From Devosia subaequoris (GTDB lineage Bacteria > Pseudomonadota > Alphaproteobacteria > Rhizobiales > Devosiaceae): a stretch of 64,000 nucleotides of DNA. The stretch is taken from the NCBI RefSeq assembly GCF_014197055.1, contig NZ_JACIEW010000005.1, positions 62,001 to 126,000 of the forward strand. Direction: 5' to 3'. The position numbers and the translations under genes were made by a program. Each line of letters opens with the position of its first letter. Position 1 is the first letter of the stretch. Of the stretch, positions 1 through 8,290 are shown in pieces. The notes below the pieces were generated by a model. It saw only the letters and a program-made list of their open reading frames with translations. It did no database searches and was not told where the DNA came from.

Positions 1-48
1 CACCAGCAGGGCCAGGACGAGGAGGCGGATGACAAGGCCAATGCTCAT
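1..48 (-). CDS. yehW: Osmolyte ABC transporter permease, YehW-like (5' fragment)
   Basis: Only the first 16 codons are inside the window; they read as a hydrophobic N-terminus (MSIGLVIRLLVLALLV). The ATG at 48 overlaps the stop codon of the ATPase gene in an ATGA junction, so this is the last gene of the same operon. In Escherichia coli the order is yehZ-yehY-yehX-yehW, and the fourth gene encodes the short permease. The identity is inferred from operon order and the hydrophobic start; the rest of the protein lies outside the window. Confidence 0.6.
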   Translation of the reverse strand, partial: MSIGLVIRLLVLALLV

Positions 49-977
49 GACGGCCTCACAGCGCACCTGGCCAGATCGGCGCGGTTGATACGGCCGACCA
101 GTGTGCCATTGTCCATGACAGGCAAGGCTTCGCGCCCCGACCAGAGGCATTCGGCATAGGCCTCGCGCAGGCTGGCAGTGGCGGCAATCGGTTGGCCCGC
201 AGCTTCGCCGGGTTCGACCAAAGAGCTCACCTTTGCCAGCGAGAGCAGCCGGAAGGGACGGTCGCCGCCGATGAGCTCAGCGACGAAATCAGTGGCCGGA
301 TTGGCGATGATCTCCTCGGGGGTCGCATATTGCAGCAATTCGCCGCCGTCCATGACAGCGATGCGGCTGCCCAGGTGAATGGCCTCTTCCATGTCATGGG
401 TGACCAGCACCACCGTAGTGTTGAACCGTCTCTGGATGGCAAGCAGGTCGTCCTGGGCCTTGGCACGGATGACCGGGTCGAGGGCGCCAAAGGGTTCGTC
501 CATCAGGAGGATATTGGGTTCGGCCGCCAATGCGCGCGCCACGCCGACGCGCTGCTGTTGACCGCCCGAGAGTTCATTGGGCATGCGGTCACGAAATTGA
601 GCCGGGTCGAGCTGGAACAGCGAAAGCAGTTCGTCGACCCGATTGGCGATGCGGGCCTTGTCCCAACCAAGCAGATGCGGGACCGTGCCGATATTCTGCC
701 CCACGGTGCGGTGGGGAAACAGACCGTGGCCCTGGATGGCGTAACCAATGCGGCGGCGCAGTTCATAGGCGGGAACCTCGCGCGTATCCTGTCCGTCAAT
801 CAGCACCTTGCCAGAGGTCGGCTCGACCAGCCGGTTGACCATGCGCATCAGCGTGGTCTTGCCCGAACCGGAGGTGCCCACAATGGCGCAGAGTTCACCC
901 GCGCCGATGGTCAGGGAGACCCTGTCGACCACCGTCGTCTGGCCATAGACCTTGGTCAGCTCCTGGATTTCGATCAT
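45..977 (-). CDS. yehX: Osmolyte ABC transporter ATP-binding protein (YehX/OpuCA type)
   Basis: Predicted cytoplasmic ATPase of 310 aa that drives uptake of a quaternary amine or related osmolyte. Visible motifs are the Walker A GTSGSGKTT near residue 35, the Q-loop in GYAIQGHGLFPH, the signature LSGGQQQRVGVARAL, the Walker B ILLMDEPFGALDP and the switch His in VLVTHDMEEA. After about residue 240 comes a tail resembling a single degenerate CBS motif, as in OpuCA/YehX. It overlaps the upstream permease gene by 4 bp (974-977) and the downstream permease start by 4 bp, implying translational coupling. Length matches E. coli YehX (about 308 aa). The substrate cannot be read from sequence; betaine-like compounds are inferred from the family. 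Confidence 0.9.
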   Translation of the reverse strand: MIEIQELTKVYGQTTVVDRVSLTIGAGELCAIVGTSGSGKTTLMRMVNRLVEPTSGKVLIDGQDTREVPAYELRRRIGYAIQGHGLFPHRTVGQNIGTVPHLLGWDKARIANRVDELLSLFQLDPAQFRDRMPNELSGGQQQRVGVARALAAEPNILLMDEPFGALDPVIRAKAQDDLLAIQRRFNTTVVLVTHDMEEAIHLGSRIAVMDGGELLQYATPEEIIANPATDFVAELIGGDRPFRLLSLAKVSSLVEPGEAAGQPIAATASLREAYAECLWSGREALPVMDNGTLVGRINRADLARCAVRPS

Positions 978-2164
978 TGGGCACGCTCCCTGGTGCTGAC
1001 CATTTCGACAAAGGCATCGAGGACTACGGCGGCGGCAAAGGCCAGGGCGACGGTGGGGACGGCGCCGAGCAGGACCAAATCCATGGCGGTCTGGCCAATG
1101 CCCTGGAACACGAAGACGCCAAAGCCGCCGCCGCCGATCAGCGCGGCAATGGTGGCAAGACCGATATTCTGGACCAGCACGATGCGAATGCCGGTGAGGA
1201 TCACGGGAAAGGCCAGCGGCAGTTCCACTGAAAACAGGCGCTGCCGATTGGTCATGCCCATGCCCCTTGCCGCGTCATTGGCGACCTCGGGCACATTGAC
1301 CAGGCCCACCACGGTGTTGGAAACGATGGGCAGCAGCGAATAGGCAAAGAGCGCCACCATCGCCGGGGCGATGCCGATGCCCGAGATGCCGATGGCCGAT
1401 GCGCCCGGCACATTGGCCGCGACCCAGGCCAAAGGAGCAATGAGTAGCCCGAACAGCGCGATGGAGGGGATGGTCTGGACGATATTGAGGGTATTGAGCA
1501 CAGCAGCGCGCAGCGGTTTGACGCGATAGAGCAGGATGCCCAGCGGCACACCGGCAAGGATGGCGATGGCGACCGACCCGAAGGCCAGAAGCAGATGGGT
1601 GCGGGCCTCGGCCCAGAAAGCCGGCGCGCGATTGGCGAACTCCTTGAGGATCGACAGATCGTTCCAAGCGCCACTCCAGAGCAGCGCTGCCATCGCCATC
1701 CCGACCACGGCGAGGATACCGATGCGCTGCCATGGACCGAATTTAAGCCGCGTGAGGGCGTCGGTGACCAGCAGTGCGAAGGCAAAGGTCAATAGCCAGA
1801 ACCCGGCGCCAGGTGACACCCGGGCAAAGGTGTTGTCAGGGGGCGTCAGAAACGTCGCCGACTGGCCGATCAGGAAGAAGAGCGTGGCCAGCACCAGGAA
1901 GCCGACACCGAGCTTGGCGAGAGGATTGACGCGCAGCAGCATGGTCCCGACGCCGATCAGCAGGACAAGACCGAGCAGGACCACCGAGGGAGAGCCGAGG
2001 GCGGATGGGATCAGCAGCCCCTCGCCCAGAACAATGCGATTGGCGCGGAAGACGGCAAAGGGCAGAAAGACGCCGGCGGCAGCGATCAGGGCGATCAACA
2101 CGCCGAGCTTGTCGAAGGCCGGCCAAGCCGCACGGCTTTGGCTCGTGGTATCAGCGGTCGTCAT
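974..2164 (-). CDS. yehY: Osmolyte ABC transporter permease, long YehY-like form
   Basis: Integral membrane permease of 396 aa. The N-terminal half has several extra hydrophobic segments (about residues 18-130), and the C-terminal half is a typical binding-protein-dependent transport domain, with the EAA-like loop around NDAARGMGMTNRQRLFSVELPLAFP. This long form distinguishes YehY from the short OpuCB/YehW permease. The start ATG at 2164 follows a 155-bp gap after the binding-protein gene; that gap holds a strong hairpin. The stop overlaps the ATPase start by 4 bp. It should form a heteromeric channel with the permease cut off at the window edge. Confidence 0.88.
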   Translation of the reverse strand: MTTADTTSQSRAAWPAFDKLGVLIALIAAAGVFLPFAVFRANRIVLGEGLLIPSALGSPSVVLLGLVLLIGVGTMLLRVNPLAKLGVGFLVLATLFFLIGQSATFLTPPDNTFARVSPGAGFWLLTFAFALLVTDALTRLKFGPWQRIGILAVVGMAMAALLWSGAWNDLSILKEFANRAPAFWAEARTHLLLAFGSVAIAILAGVPLGILLYRVKPLRAAVLNTLNIVQTIPSIALFGLLIAPLAWVAANVPGASAIGISGIGIAPAMVALFAYSLLPIVSNTVVGLVNVPEVANDAARGMGMTNRQRLFSVELPLAFPVILTGIRIVLVQNIGLATIAALIGGGGFGVFVFQGIGQTAMDLVLLGAVPTVALAFAAAVVLDAFVEMVSTRERAQ

Positions 2165-2251
2165 AAGGCCCCCTCGCGCCTCCTGGCAGGCATGGCGTCA
2201 TCAGGACGCTGTCGAGACTGTCCCGGCATATCGAGACCGCCCGCAGCCAGC

Positions 2252-2281
2252 GGGGTGGCGCGCATCTGACGCCGCCACCCC
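2252..2281 (-). other. Strong intra-operon hairpin between yehZ and yehY
   Basis: A 9-bp GC-rich perfect stem (GGGGTGGCG at 2252-2260 with CGCCACCCC at 2273-2281) and a 12-nt loop lie just 3' of the binding-protein gene. No T-run follows on the minus strand, so it is more likely a 3' mRNA-stabilising or attenuating structure than a full terminator. Such hairpins commonly let the binding protein be made in excess over the membrane components. Confidence 0.55.
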
Positions 2282-2319
2282 AGCCGGCAAAGCCTCCGCC
2301 AGCGGCGAAGGCCGAGGGC

Positions 2320-3231
2320 TCAGCTCAGAAAGCCGTTGGTCGTCAGGAAGTCGGTGGCCACGCTGGACGCTGCCTCGCCGCCAACCTGCACCCGGCCATT
2401 GAGCTCCTGCAGAGTTTCGAGCGTCAGCGCCTCGAAGACCGGGGCCAGCAATTCCTCGATCTGGGGATATTGGTTGAGCACTTCCTCACGAATGATCGGG
2501 GCAGGCTGATAGACCGGCTGCACACCCTGATCGTCCTCCAGAACCCTGAGGCCAGAGGGTGCAATGCCACCGTCCGTGCCATAGACCATGGCCGCATTGG
2601 CGCCATTGGTGCCCTGTGCGGCGGCGGCGATGGTGGCCGCGGTGTCGCCACCCGAGAGAGTAATCAACTGGTCGGGGGAGAGGGTGAAGCCATAGACTTC
2701 CTGGAACTTGGGCAAGGCGGCCGGCGAGTTCACGAACTCGGCGGAGGCCGCAAGCACCACTTCGCCACCGCCGGCAACATATTCGCCGAACTGGGTGAAG
2801 GTATCCAGGCCATTGGCCTCGGCCACGTCCTGACGGATGGCTACCGCCCAGGTGTTGTTGGCGGGCGACGGGGTCAGCCAGACGATCTGGTTGGCGTCGT
2901 AATCGAGCTTCTTGGCTTCCTCGTAGGCCGACTGGGCATTGTTCCAGAGCGGATCATCGGCCCGTTCAAAGAAGAAGGCCGCATTACCGGTATATTCGGG
3001 ATAGATGTCGATTTCGCCCGCGGTGATGGCTTCGCGGACAATCGGCGTGCCACCGAGCTGGATCCGGTCTTCGACCGGGATGTCGTTGGCTTCGAGCATC
3101 TGCTTGATGATGTTGCCAAGGACACCGCCCTCTGTGTCGATCTTGGAGGAAACGACCACTTGCGCCTGTGCGGCGGACATGGTCATCGCAAGCGCGGCGG
3201 CGGCGCTGACGAGTGTTTTCGTTAGGCGCAT
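2320..3231 (-). CDS. yehZ: Periplasmic osmolyte-binding protein (YehZ/OsmF type)
   Basis: Substrate-binding protein of 303 aa for the ABC transporter encoded downstream. A Sec signal peptide is visible (MRLTKTLVSAAAALAMTMSAAQA, cleavage after AQA near residue 23). The mature part follows the OpuAC/OsmF pattern, with VVVSSKIDTEGGVLGNII at its start and the EYTGNAAFFFE stretch typical of betaine/choline-binding proteins. It is the promoter-proximal gene of a minus-strand yehZYXW-type operon. E. coli OsmF is stress-induced and binds betaine weakly; whether that holds here is not visible. An SD-like GGAGAG precedes the ATG at 3231. Confidence 0.9.
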   Translation of the reverse strand: MRLTKTLVSAAAALAMTMSAAQAQVVVSSKIDTEGGVLGNIIKQMLEANDIPVEDRIQLGGTPIVREAITAGEIDIYPEYTGNAAFFFERADDPLWNNAQSAYEEAKKLDYDANQIVWLTPSPANNTWAVAIRQDVAEANGLDTFTQFGEYVAGGGEVVLAASAEFVNSPAALPKFQEVYGFTLSPDQLITLSGGDTAATIAAAAQGTNGANAAMVYGTDGGIAPSGLRVLEDDQGVQPVYQPAPIIREEVLNQYPQIEELLAPVFEALTLETLQELNGRVQVGGEAASSVATDFLTTNGFLS

Positions 3232-3281
3232 GACTCTCTCCTTTGTGAGCCGGAATGGTCCGGCTGTCCCTACCCTTTAAG

Positions 3282-3302
3282 CACTGTCACTTCGTGACAG
3301 TG
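3282..3302. other. Perfect hairpin at the 3' end of the ammonia-lyase homologue
   Basis: A 9-bp perfect inverted repeat (CACTGTCAC, loop TTC, GTGACAGTG) overlaps the stop codon of the lyase-like gene (3287-3289) and lies about 50 bp before the yehZ start. No clear T-run follows on either strand. It may be a weak terminator or a regulatory palindrome for the yeh operon; the sequence does not decide. Confidence 0.4.
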
Positions 3303-4870
3303 GTCGTTCCGTTCCCGGATTGCGGGCCGAGCGCAAAAAACTCGTCCAACTCCATAATGCCAGAATGTGAGATCAGTTCGCCGACAAAGTCATCGGAAGC
3401 CAGCGCCGCTTCCACCGCCTCGACTTCGGACGAGAGCGGACGGTCTTCACGATAGAAAGCCGCGTGCTGGCGAACCAGTTGATAAACCATGCCGGGCACA
3501 TTGCCCGGAGTGTCCCCGGAAATGTCCATCGCCTGGGCGGCAAGCAGACCCTCCAGGGCAGCAAGGCGTCGCAATGCGCCAGCCTGCCGCTCGAACCGCT
3601 CTACGACCAACGGCAGGAAGGCCGCTTCGTCCTCAAGTCCATTGGCGACCACGAGAGACTGCGCGGAGATCGAATTGGAGAGCGACAGGCAGCGCACGAA
3701 CAATTCACCCGCCAGCTTGATGATCGGTCCAAACCCGGTTGCGATTGCGCCCGGCGCCACCAGGTTGACCGGCAGATCGCGGCGCCCACCATTGCCTAGC
3801 AGCACGCAGCGATTGAAGGAATTGCGAGCGACATGGGCCAGCGCCAGTTGGGCGGTTTGCAGGAACACCGTGACATCGAGCGGCAGCGATCCGCCGGAGG
3901 TGAGCACCTGGCCGCCGGCAACCACCGGATTGTCGTCGGTCCGGCCGGTGGCGGCCAGAACCGTGCGACCGGCAACCGTCAGGCTTTCAAAGGCGGTGGC
4001 GAAAACCTGGCTCATCATGCGGATCGAGAGCGGGTCCTGCACATGTGTCCCGGTGGGCCAGTCCCAGCCCATGGCGTTGAAATAGAGCCAGGCACCGATA
4101 CCGGCCTCGCGCTCGGTGCCGACATGGGCAACCGCTTTCCAAGGATCGCGGGAGGCACCCAGCGCCCCGGCCGTGGTGAGGCCGGTTGCCAGCAATACGC
4201 GAACCGTGGTGGTGGCCTGGCGGATGGCGCGTATGGCCGCGGCATAGCCGACGGCATTGGTCGAGACTGAAGCGAGGCTGTCGCGCGGCGCCAGCTTGAA
4301 AGGCTTGAGGCCGGCGCGCGCCATGGCCTCGGCGGCCGGCAGACGCTCGCCGGAATGATAGGCTTCCCCGACCCCGGTCAATACGGCACCGATCTGCCCC
4401 ATCAATCCAATATCGGCGCAGCCAATCGAGCCGGTACGGCGCACGACCGGAATCACATCCGCCACAAGCAGCCTTTGAAAGGCTGAGACCAAATCCGGCG
4501 TACACCCGACGCGCCCGGTCAGCGCCATATTGATCCGGATCGCCAAGGCGTTGCGAACGACCTCAAGCGGAAAGGCGCTGCCCGTGCCGAAGTGGTGGGC
4601 GCGCACAAGACCCGTGCTGAAGGCGTCCAGATCGTCCTCGGACCAGGAAATATCCTTCATGGCCCCCACCCCGGTCGTGGCACCATAAACCGGCCGCCCT
4701 GAACCGATAGCGTCTTCCATGACCTCGCGTGCCTTGTGCACGCGCTCAAGCGCCGATGCTTCCGGCACGATCAATGCTCTGCGAGAACCAATTCGCACAA
4801 AATCAGCAAAGCTGAGCGGTTTGCCCTCAAGCCGGATCGTGTCTGTCGGTAAGGCGAATTGCGCGTTCAC
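3287..4870 (-). CDS. Aromatic amino acid ammonia-lyase (HAL/PAL) homologue lacking the MIO triad
   Basis: Protein of 527 aa from a GTG at 4870, which is preceded by AAGGAG about 11 nt upstream; an ATG at 4921 and a TTG at 4933 are possible earlier starts without a good ribosome site. The fold is clear: a YGATTGVGAM segment carries the expected active-site Tyr (about Y62), and GLVRAHHFGTGS and VRNALAIRINMALTGRVG match the lyase domain. However, where histidine ammonia-lyase has GSVGASGDLAP, this protein has GSIGCADIGLM, so the Ala-Ser-Gly that cyclises to the MIO electrophile is Cys-Ala-Asp (about 151-153). The later QDxYSxR motif is QDPLSIR, losing its Tyr. An ordinary MIO ammonia-lyase reaction is therefore unlikely. 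It is divergent from a LysR gene. Confidence 0.8.
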   Translation of the reverse strand: MNAQFALPTDTIRLEGKPLSFADFVRIGSRRALIVPEASALERVHKAREVMEDAIGSGRPVYGATTGVGAMKDISWSEDDLDAFSTGLVRAHHFGTGSAFPLEVVRNALAIRINMALTGRVGCTPDLVSAFQRLLVADVIPVVRRTGSIGCADIGLMGQIGAVLTGVGEAYHSGERLPAAEAMARAGLKPFKLAPRDSLASVSTNAVGYAAAIRAIRQATTTVRVLLATGLTTAGALGASRDPWKAVAHVGTEREAGIGAWLYFNAMGWDWPTGTHVQDPLSIRMMSQVFATAFESLTVAGRTVLAATGRTDDNPVVAGGQVLTSGGSLPLDVTVFLQTAQLALAHVARNSFNRCVLLGNGGRRDLPVNLVAPGAIATGFGPIIKLAGELFVRCLSLSNSISAQSLVVANGLEDEAAFLPLVVERFERQAGALRRLAALEGLLAAQAMDISGDTPGNVPGMVYQLVRQHAAFYREDRPLSSEVEAVEAALASDDFVGELISHSGIMELDEFFALGPQSGNGTTTVTK

Positions 4871-4920
4871 GTCGTCGGGGTCTCCTTGCAGGGGCGACGC
4901 TATTGGAAATTTTAGAACCA

Positions 4921-4932
4921 TGGGATATCCCA
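4921..4932. promoter_or_regulatory. Perfect palindrome TGGGATATCCCA in the lyase/LysR intergenic region
   Basis: A 12-bp perfect palindrome lies 51 bp upstream of the favoured GTG start of the lyase-like gene and 66 bp upstream of the ATG at 4999 that begins the LysR reading frame. The position suits a LysR-type operator controlling divergent genes. Binding is inferred only from position and symmetry. Confidence 0.4.
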
Positions 4933-4998
4933 AAAGCTGAACAGGCTATGTTCTATCAATGAGCACGCCATTTGGGTGCTCAACACAAGGGCATCGAG

Positions 4999-5080
4999 AT
5001 GGACACTTCGACCTTGATCCTGGTCGATATTGTTTTGAACCAACGTAGTCTGCGCGGTGCGGCGCGGCTTTTCGGCCCCG
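4999..5080 (+). pseudogene. Out-of-frame 5' end of the LysR gene (first HTH)
   Basis: From ATG 4999, preceded by AAGG at a normal distance, the reading frame gives MDTSTLILVDIVLNQRSLRG and continues AARLFG, a good start of a LysR winged helix. At the run of four C residues (5077-5080) similarity passes to the next frame, which continues as PYSAALARCESALS and QRAGLDLAFTLEANRL. The original start therefore lies here, out of frame with the remainder. Comparison with the normal LysR spacing suggests that about eight bases are missing, not one simply inserted, but a sequencing slip in the C run cannot be excluded. Confidence 0.55.
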
Positions 5081-6148
5081 TATTCTGCAGCTTTAGCTCG
5101 CTGCGAAAGCGCGCTGTCGACCAGTTTCTGCCAGCGGGCCGGCTTGGATCTGGCCTTTACCCTCGAAGCCAATCGTCTCGCACCATTAATCGCAGAGGCG
5201 GCCCGGTTGGCATGCGGCCTCTATGCCGCTGAAGCCAATCCTTTCGCATCCACCGTCAGACTGCAAGCACTGGGGCGATTTGTCGAGGTGGCGGAGCGGG
5301 GCAGTATCCGGCAGGCGGCGCGTGCCCTGATGCTGGGGCAGCCGCGATTGTCCAGGCAGTTGGCTCATCTCGAAACGGCGCTTGGGCACACGCTGCTCAA
5401 GCGGGGCACCGGCGGCACGGTGTTGACGGAAACGGGCCTACGGCTCCGGGAAGATTGCGGCAGGTTGCTGCAGCTCTGGGGACAGATATCGAGAACCTCC
5501 GAGGACCGGTTTCGTCGCGCCCAGGCCACCGTCAGGCTGGGCTCGATCATGCCGCTTGGATATGAAAGCGAGATCGCTCGGCAATTGGCAAAGCTGACGG
5601 CGAACTGGGCTGTCTCCCGTCCCAAACAACCGCTGTTTATCAGTTCCAACACGGCCGAGGAGCTGTTGCGAGGGCTCACAAACGGCACCTTCGACGTGGT
5701 GCTGCTCGATACCGAGAAATTGCCCGAGGATCTTGAGGGTGCGCCCATAGCGGCGTCGGGCCTGGCGGTTGTGGGCGCGAAAGGCAGTGATATCGCGGTG
5801 GCGTTGCGCAACCAGCCCATTGCACTGCCCAGTCCACGCAGCGGGCTGCGGCTACGCATCGACACGGTTTTGGACATGACCTTCAATGACACCGAAAGAG
5901 ACCAGCTGAGCCTGCTGGAGATCGACTCCATCCCGGTCATTCTGAACCTGGTGCTGCATTACGGCTTCGCATCCGTCCTGCCGCTGGCGTCGGTCGCCGC
6001 CATCCGCCCCGCGCTGCACAGTATACCACTGCCTTCGGCATTCGACATGCAATACTGGCTTTGCTGGCTCAGATCTGCGGGGCGCTCGGCCGCCGGAATG
6101 GCGGTTCTCGACACAATCGAACGTGCAACCATGCCCGCGCCCCAGTGA
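5057..6148 (+). CDS. LysR-family regulator with a second HTH; 5' end frameshifted
   Basis: The open frame encodes up to 363 aa from a GTG with no convincing ribosome site. Residues about 10-50 are the back half of one LysR winged helix; residues about 62-125 are a complete second LysR HTH (RLQALGRFVEVAERGSIRQA, then PRLSRQLAHLETALG). A periplasmic-binding-like effector domain follows to the end. The intact ancestor would have begun at 4999 and had two tandem HTH domains, which is unusual for this family. It is divergent from the MIO-less lyase homologue and probably regulated it. It may now be a pseudogene, or be translated from an internal start leaving the second HTH functional. Confidence 0.75.
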   Translation: MRRGFSAPYSAALARCESALSTSFCQRAGLDLAFTLEANRLAPLIAEAARLACGLYAAEANPFASTVRLQALGRFVEVAERGSIRQAARALMLGQPRLSRQLAHLETALGHTLLKRGTGGTVLTETGLRLREDCGRLLQLWGQISRTSEDRFRRAQATVRLGSIMPLGYESEIARQLAKLTANWAVSRPKQPLFISSNTAEELLRGLTNGTFDVVLLDTEKLPEDLEGAPIAASGLAVVGAKGSDIAVALRNQPIALPSPRSGLRLRIDTVLDMTFNDTERDQLSLLEIDSIPVILNLVLHYGFASVLPLASVAAIRPALHSIPLPSAFDMQYWLCWLRSAGRSAAGMAVLDTIERATMPAPQ

Positions 6149-6212
6149 TTGTGCCTGCAACGACAATGTATCGCGGCCCTGCAAGAAGGGCCGGAGAAGG
6201 GGACCAGCTGCC

Positions 6213-7604
6213 ATGACGAAAACCTTTGATGCGATCATCATCGGAGCTGGCCAGGCCGGCCCGCCCTTGGCCGCGAAACTGACGGCGGCCGGCCAGACCG
6301 TGGCGCTGATCGAGCGCGAGCAGGTCGGCGGCACTTGTGTCAACACAGGCTGCACCCCGACCAAGGCCATGGTGGCCAGCGCGAAAGTCGCCCACTCAGT
6401 TGCCCATGCGCAGGAATACGGGATCAGCATCGGCGGGACGGCGAAAGTCGACTTCGACGCAGTCTTGCGCCGCGCCCTGGCCATGAGCGCGAATTCCCGC
6501 AACAGTCTCGAATCCTGGCTAGATGGCATGGACGGGTTGACCCTGGTGCGCGGTCATGCGCGCTTTACCGGACCGAAGCGCATCAGCGTGGGCGGGGACA
6601 GCTATGAGGCCGAACAGATCTTTCTCAATGTCGGCGCGCGTGCTGCCATTCCCGATATACCCGGTCTCGATCAGGTCGATGTGCTGACCAATTCGGACCT
6701 GTTCTGGCTTGAGGAACGTCCCCAGCATCTGGTGATTGTCGGCGGTAGCTATATCGGACTTGAGTTCGCGCAAATGTTCCGGCGCTTTGGATCTCGGGTG
6801 ACCGTTGTCGAGCGCGGCCCGCATCTGGCCGCCAAGGAGGATCCGGAGATCTCCGAGGCGATCCGCGACGTGCTGGAAACAGAAGGCATTGCGGTGCGCT
6901 CCAACGCCGATTGCATCCGTTTTTCGCGCTCGGATGCCGGGCCCGTCGTGGGGGTGGACTGCACCTCCGGCGAGCCCGAAATCTCGTGCTCACACATTCT
7001 GCTCGCGGTCGGCCGCCAACCAAATACTGACGATCTGAGCCTCGACCAGACCGGGGTGGAGATCGACGAGCGTGGCTTTGTTCGGGTCAATGATCGCCTG
7101 GAAACCAACATTCCCGGCATCTGGGCCCTGGGGGACTGCAACGGGGAAGGCGCGTTCACCCACACCTCATATAATGACTATGAAATTGTTGCGTCCAACC
7201 TGCTTGATGGCGGCGACCGCAAGGTCTCGGACCGCGTCATGAGTTACGCTCTGTATATCGATCCTCCGCTGGGCCGGACCGGACTGTCGGAAACCGAGGC
7301 GCTTGCGAAGGGCCACACGGTCCTGATCGGCAAGCGCCCGATGACCCGGGTGGGCCGCGCCAAGGAAAAGGGCGAAACGCAGGGCTTGATGAAAATTGTC
7401 GTGGACGCCGACACCCGCGCGATCCTTGGTGGCGCAATATTCGGGACCGGGGGCGATGAAGCGATCCACTCCATCCTGGACATGATCGAAATGGGGGCGA
7501 AAGTGGATGCGCTCACCAACACCATGCACATCCACCCCACGGTCGCAGAACTGGTCCCAACCATTGCAGGGGCATTGGCCCCGGCTTCAGACGCAAGGAA
7601 GTAG
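6213..7604 (+). CDS. FAD-dependent pyridine nucleotide-disulfide oxidoreductase, mercuric reductase/LPD-like
   Basis: Flavoprotein of 463 aa. It has an N-terminal FAD-binding IIIGAGQAGPPLAAKL motif, the redox-active disulfide in GGTCVNTGCTPTK (C42 and C47), a central NAD(P)-binding VIVGGSYIGLEFAQMF, the second FAD motif IWALGDCNGEGAFTH and a dimerisation domain with HIHPTVAELVPT, whose His is the usual catalytic base. It lacks the N-terminal heavy-metal domain and C-terminal Cys pair of true MerA, and no lipoyl-enzyme genes are nearby. A generic disulfide reductase of the Lpd/MerA family is the safest call. The ATG at 6213 was chosen because an AGAAGGGG ribosome site lies upstream. Confidence 0.88.
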   Translation: MTKTFDAIIIGAGQAGPPLAAKLTAAGQTVALIEREQVGGTCVNTGCTPTKAMVASAKVAHSVAHAQEYGISIGGTAKVDFDAVLRRALAMSANSRNSLESWLDGMDGLTLVRGHARFTGPKRISVGGDSYEAEQIFLNVGARAAIPDIPGLDQVDVLTNSDLFWLEERPQHLVIVGGSYIGLEFAQMFRRFGSRVTVVERGPHLAAKEDPEISEAIRDVLETEGIAVRSNADCIRFSRSDAGPVVGVDCTSGEPEISCSHILLAVGRQPNTDDLSLDQTGVEIDERGFVRVNDRLETNIPGIWALGDCNGEGAFTHTSYNDYEIVASNLLDGGDRKVSDRVMSYALYIDPPLGRTGLSETEALAKGHTVLIGKRPMTRVGRAKEKGETQGLMKIVVDADTRAILGGAIFGTGGDEAIHSILDMIEMGAKVDALTNTMHIHPTVAELVPTIAGALAPASDARK

Positions 7605-7666
7605 GCGCGCACTGCCGCTGTTCCGGCGCCGGTCCCAATGGCCGCGAATCGGAATAGGCTCGGGGC

Positions 7667-8281
7667 ATGGTGGATTATCTTTGTCTTGCCGGGGCCGGTC
7701 GGGACGCGCAGAAGCGGGCGCTGATCGAGATTTTGCGCACCCAGCGGCATCTCATGGCCATCCTGGAGGGCATGCAGGCCCTTGGCCTACCTGATCCGCT
7801 GTTGGGCTCGGGGGCGATCTACAACAGCGTCTGGAATGTGCTGACCGGGCGACCAGCGCTAACGGGCATCAATGATGCCGATGTGGCCTATTTCGACGGT
7901 AGTGACCTCAGCTATGAGGCAGAGGACCGGGTGATCCGGCGCGTGGAGCATTACTTCCGTGCCATGCCGCTCCCGGTTCAGGTGCGCAACCAGGCGCGGG
8001 TGCATCTTTGGTTTACCGAACGGTTCGGTATGGCCTACCCGCAATTGCGCTCAAGCGCCGAGATGATGAGGTATTTTGCGACGAAGACGCATGCCGTGGC
8101 GGCGCGGCTAGAGCCGGATGGCGAGATTTCGATCCATGCGCCATTTGGGCTCGATGATCTGTTTTCATTTCGTGTAACACCCAATGCGGTCCTGCCGAAC
8201 CGGGAAACGCATGAGCGCAAGGCCGAGCGGGCCAAGGCGATCTGGCCGGAATTGACTATTGTGCCCTGGCCCGAGGAGTAG
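7667..8281 (+). CDS. Nucleotidyltransferase-family protein (DUF925/PF06042-like)
   Basis: Soluble protein of 204 aa. The segment LGSGAIYNSVWNVLTG followed by INDADVAYFD resembles the glycine-rich loop and Asp pair of the DUF925 nucleotidyltransferase-like family, and the DDLFSFRVTPN segment near the C-terminus is also typical. The biochemical role of this family is not established, so no substrate is assigned. It stands alone between the disulfide oxidoreductase and a convergent tautomerase gene, with 9 bp between the stop codons. Confidence 0.75.
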   Translation: MVDYLCLAGAGRDAQKRALIEILRTQRHLMAILEGMQALGLPDPLLGSGAIYNSVWNVLTGRPALTGINDADVAYFDGSDLSYEAEDRVIRRVEHYFRAMPLPVQVRNQARVHLWFTERFGMAYPQLRSSAEMMRYFATKTHAVAARLEPDGEISIHAPFGLDDLFSFRVTPNAVLPNRETHERKAERAKAIWPELTIVPWPEE

Positions 8282-8290
8282 GATGCCGGA

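Noticed and set aside
3287..4870. Histidine ammonia-lyase hutH with hutG at 60237
   Set aside because: The MIO triad is absent and no hutU or hutI lies nearby; the N-formylglutamate amidohydrolase gene is 56 kb away. A hut pathway is not supported.
6213..7604. Mercuric reductase (merA)
   Set aside because: It lacks the C-terminal vicinal Cys pair and the heavy-metal domain, and no mer genes are adjacent. A generic disulfide oxidoreductase is safer.
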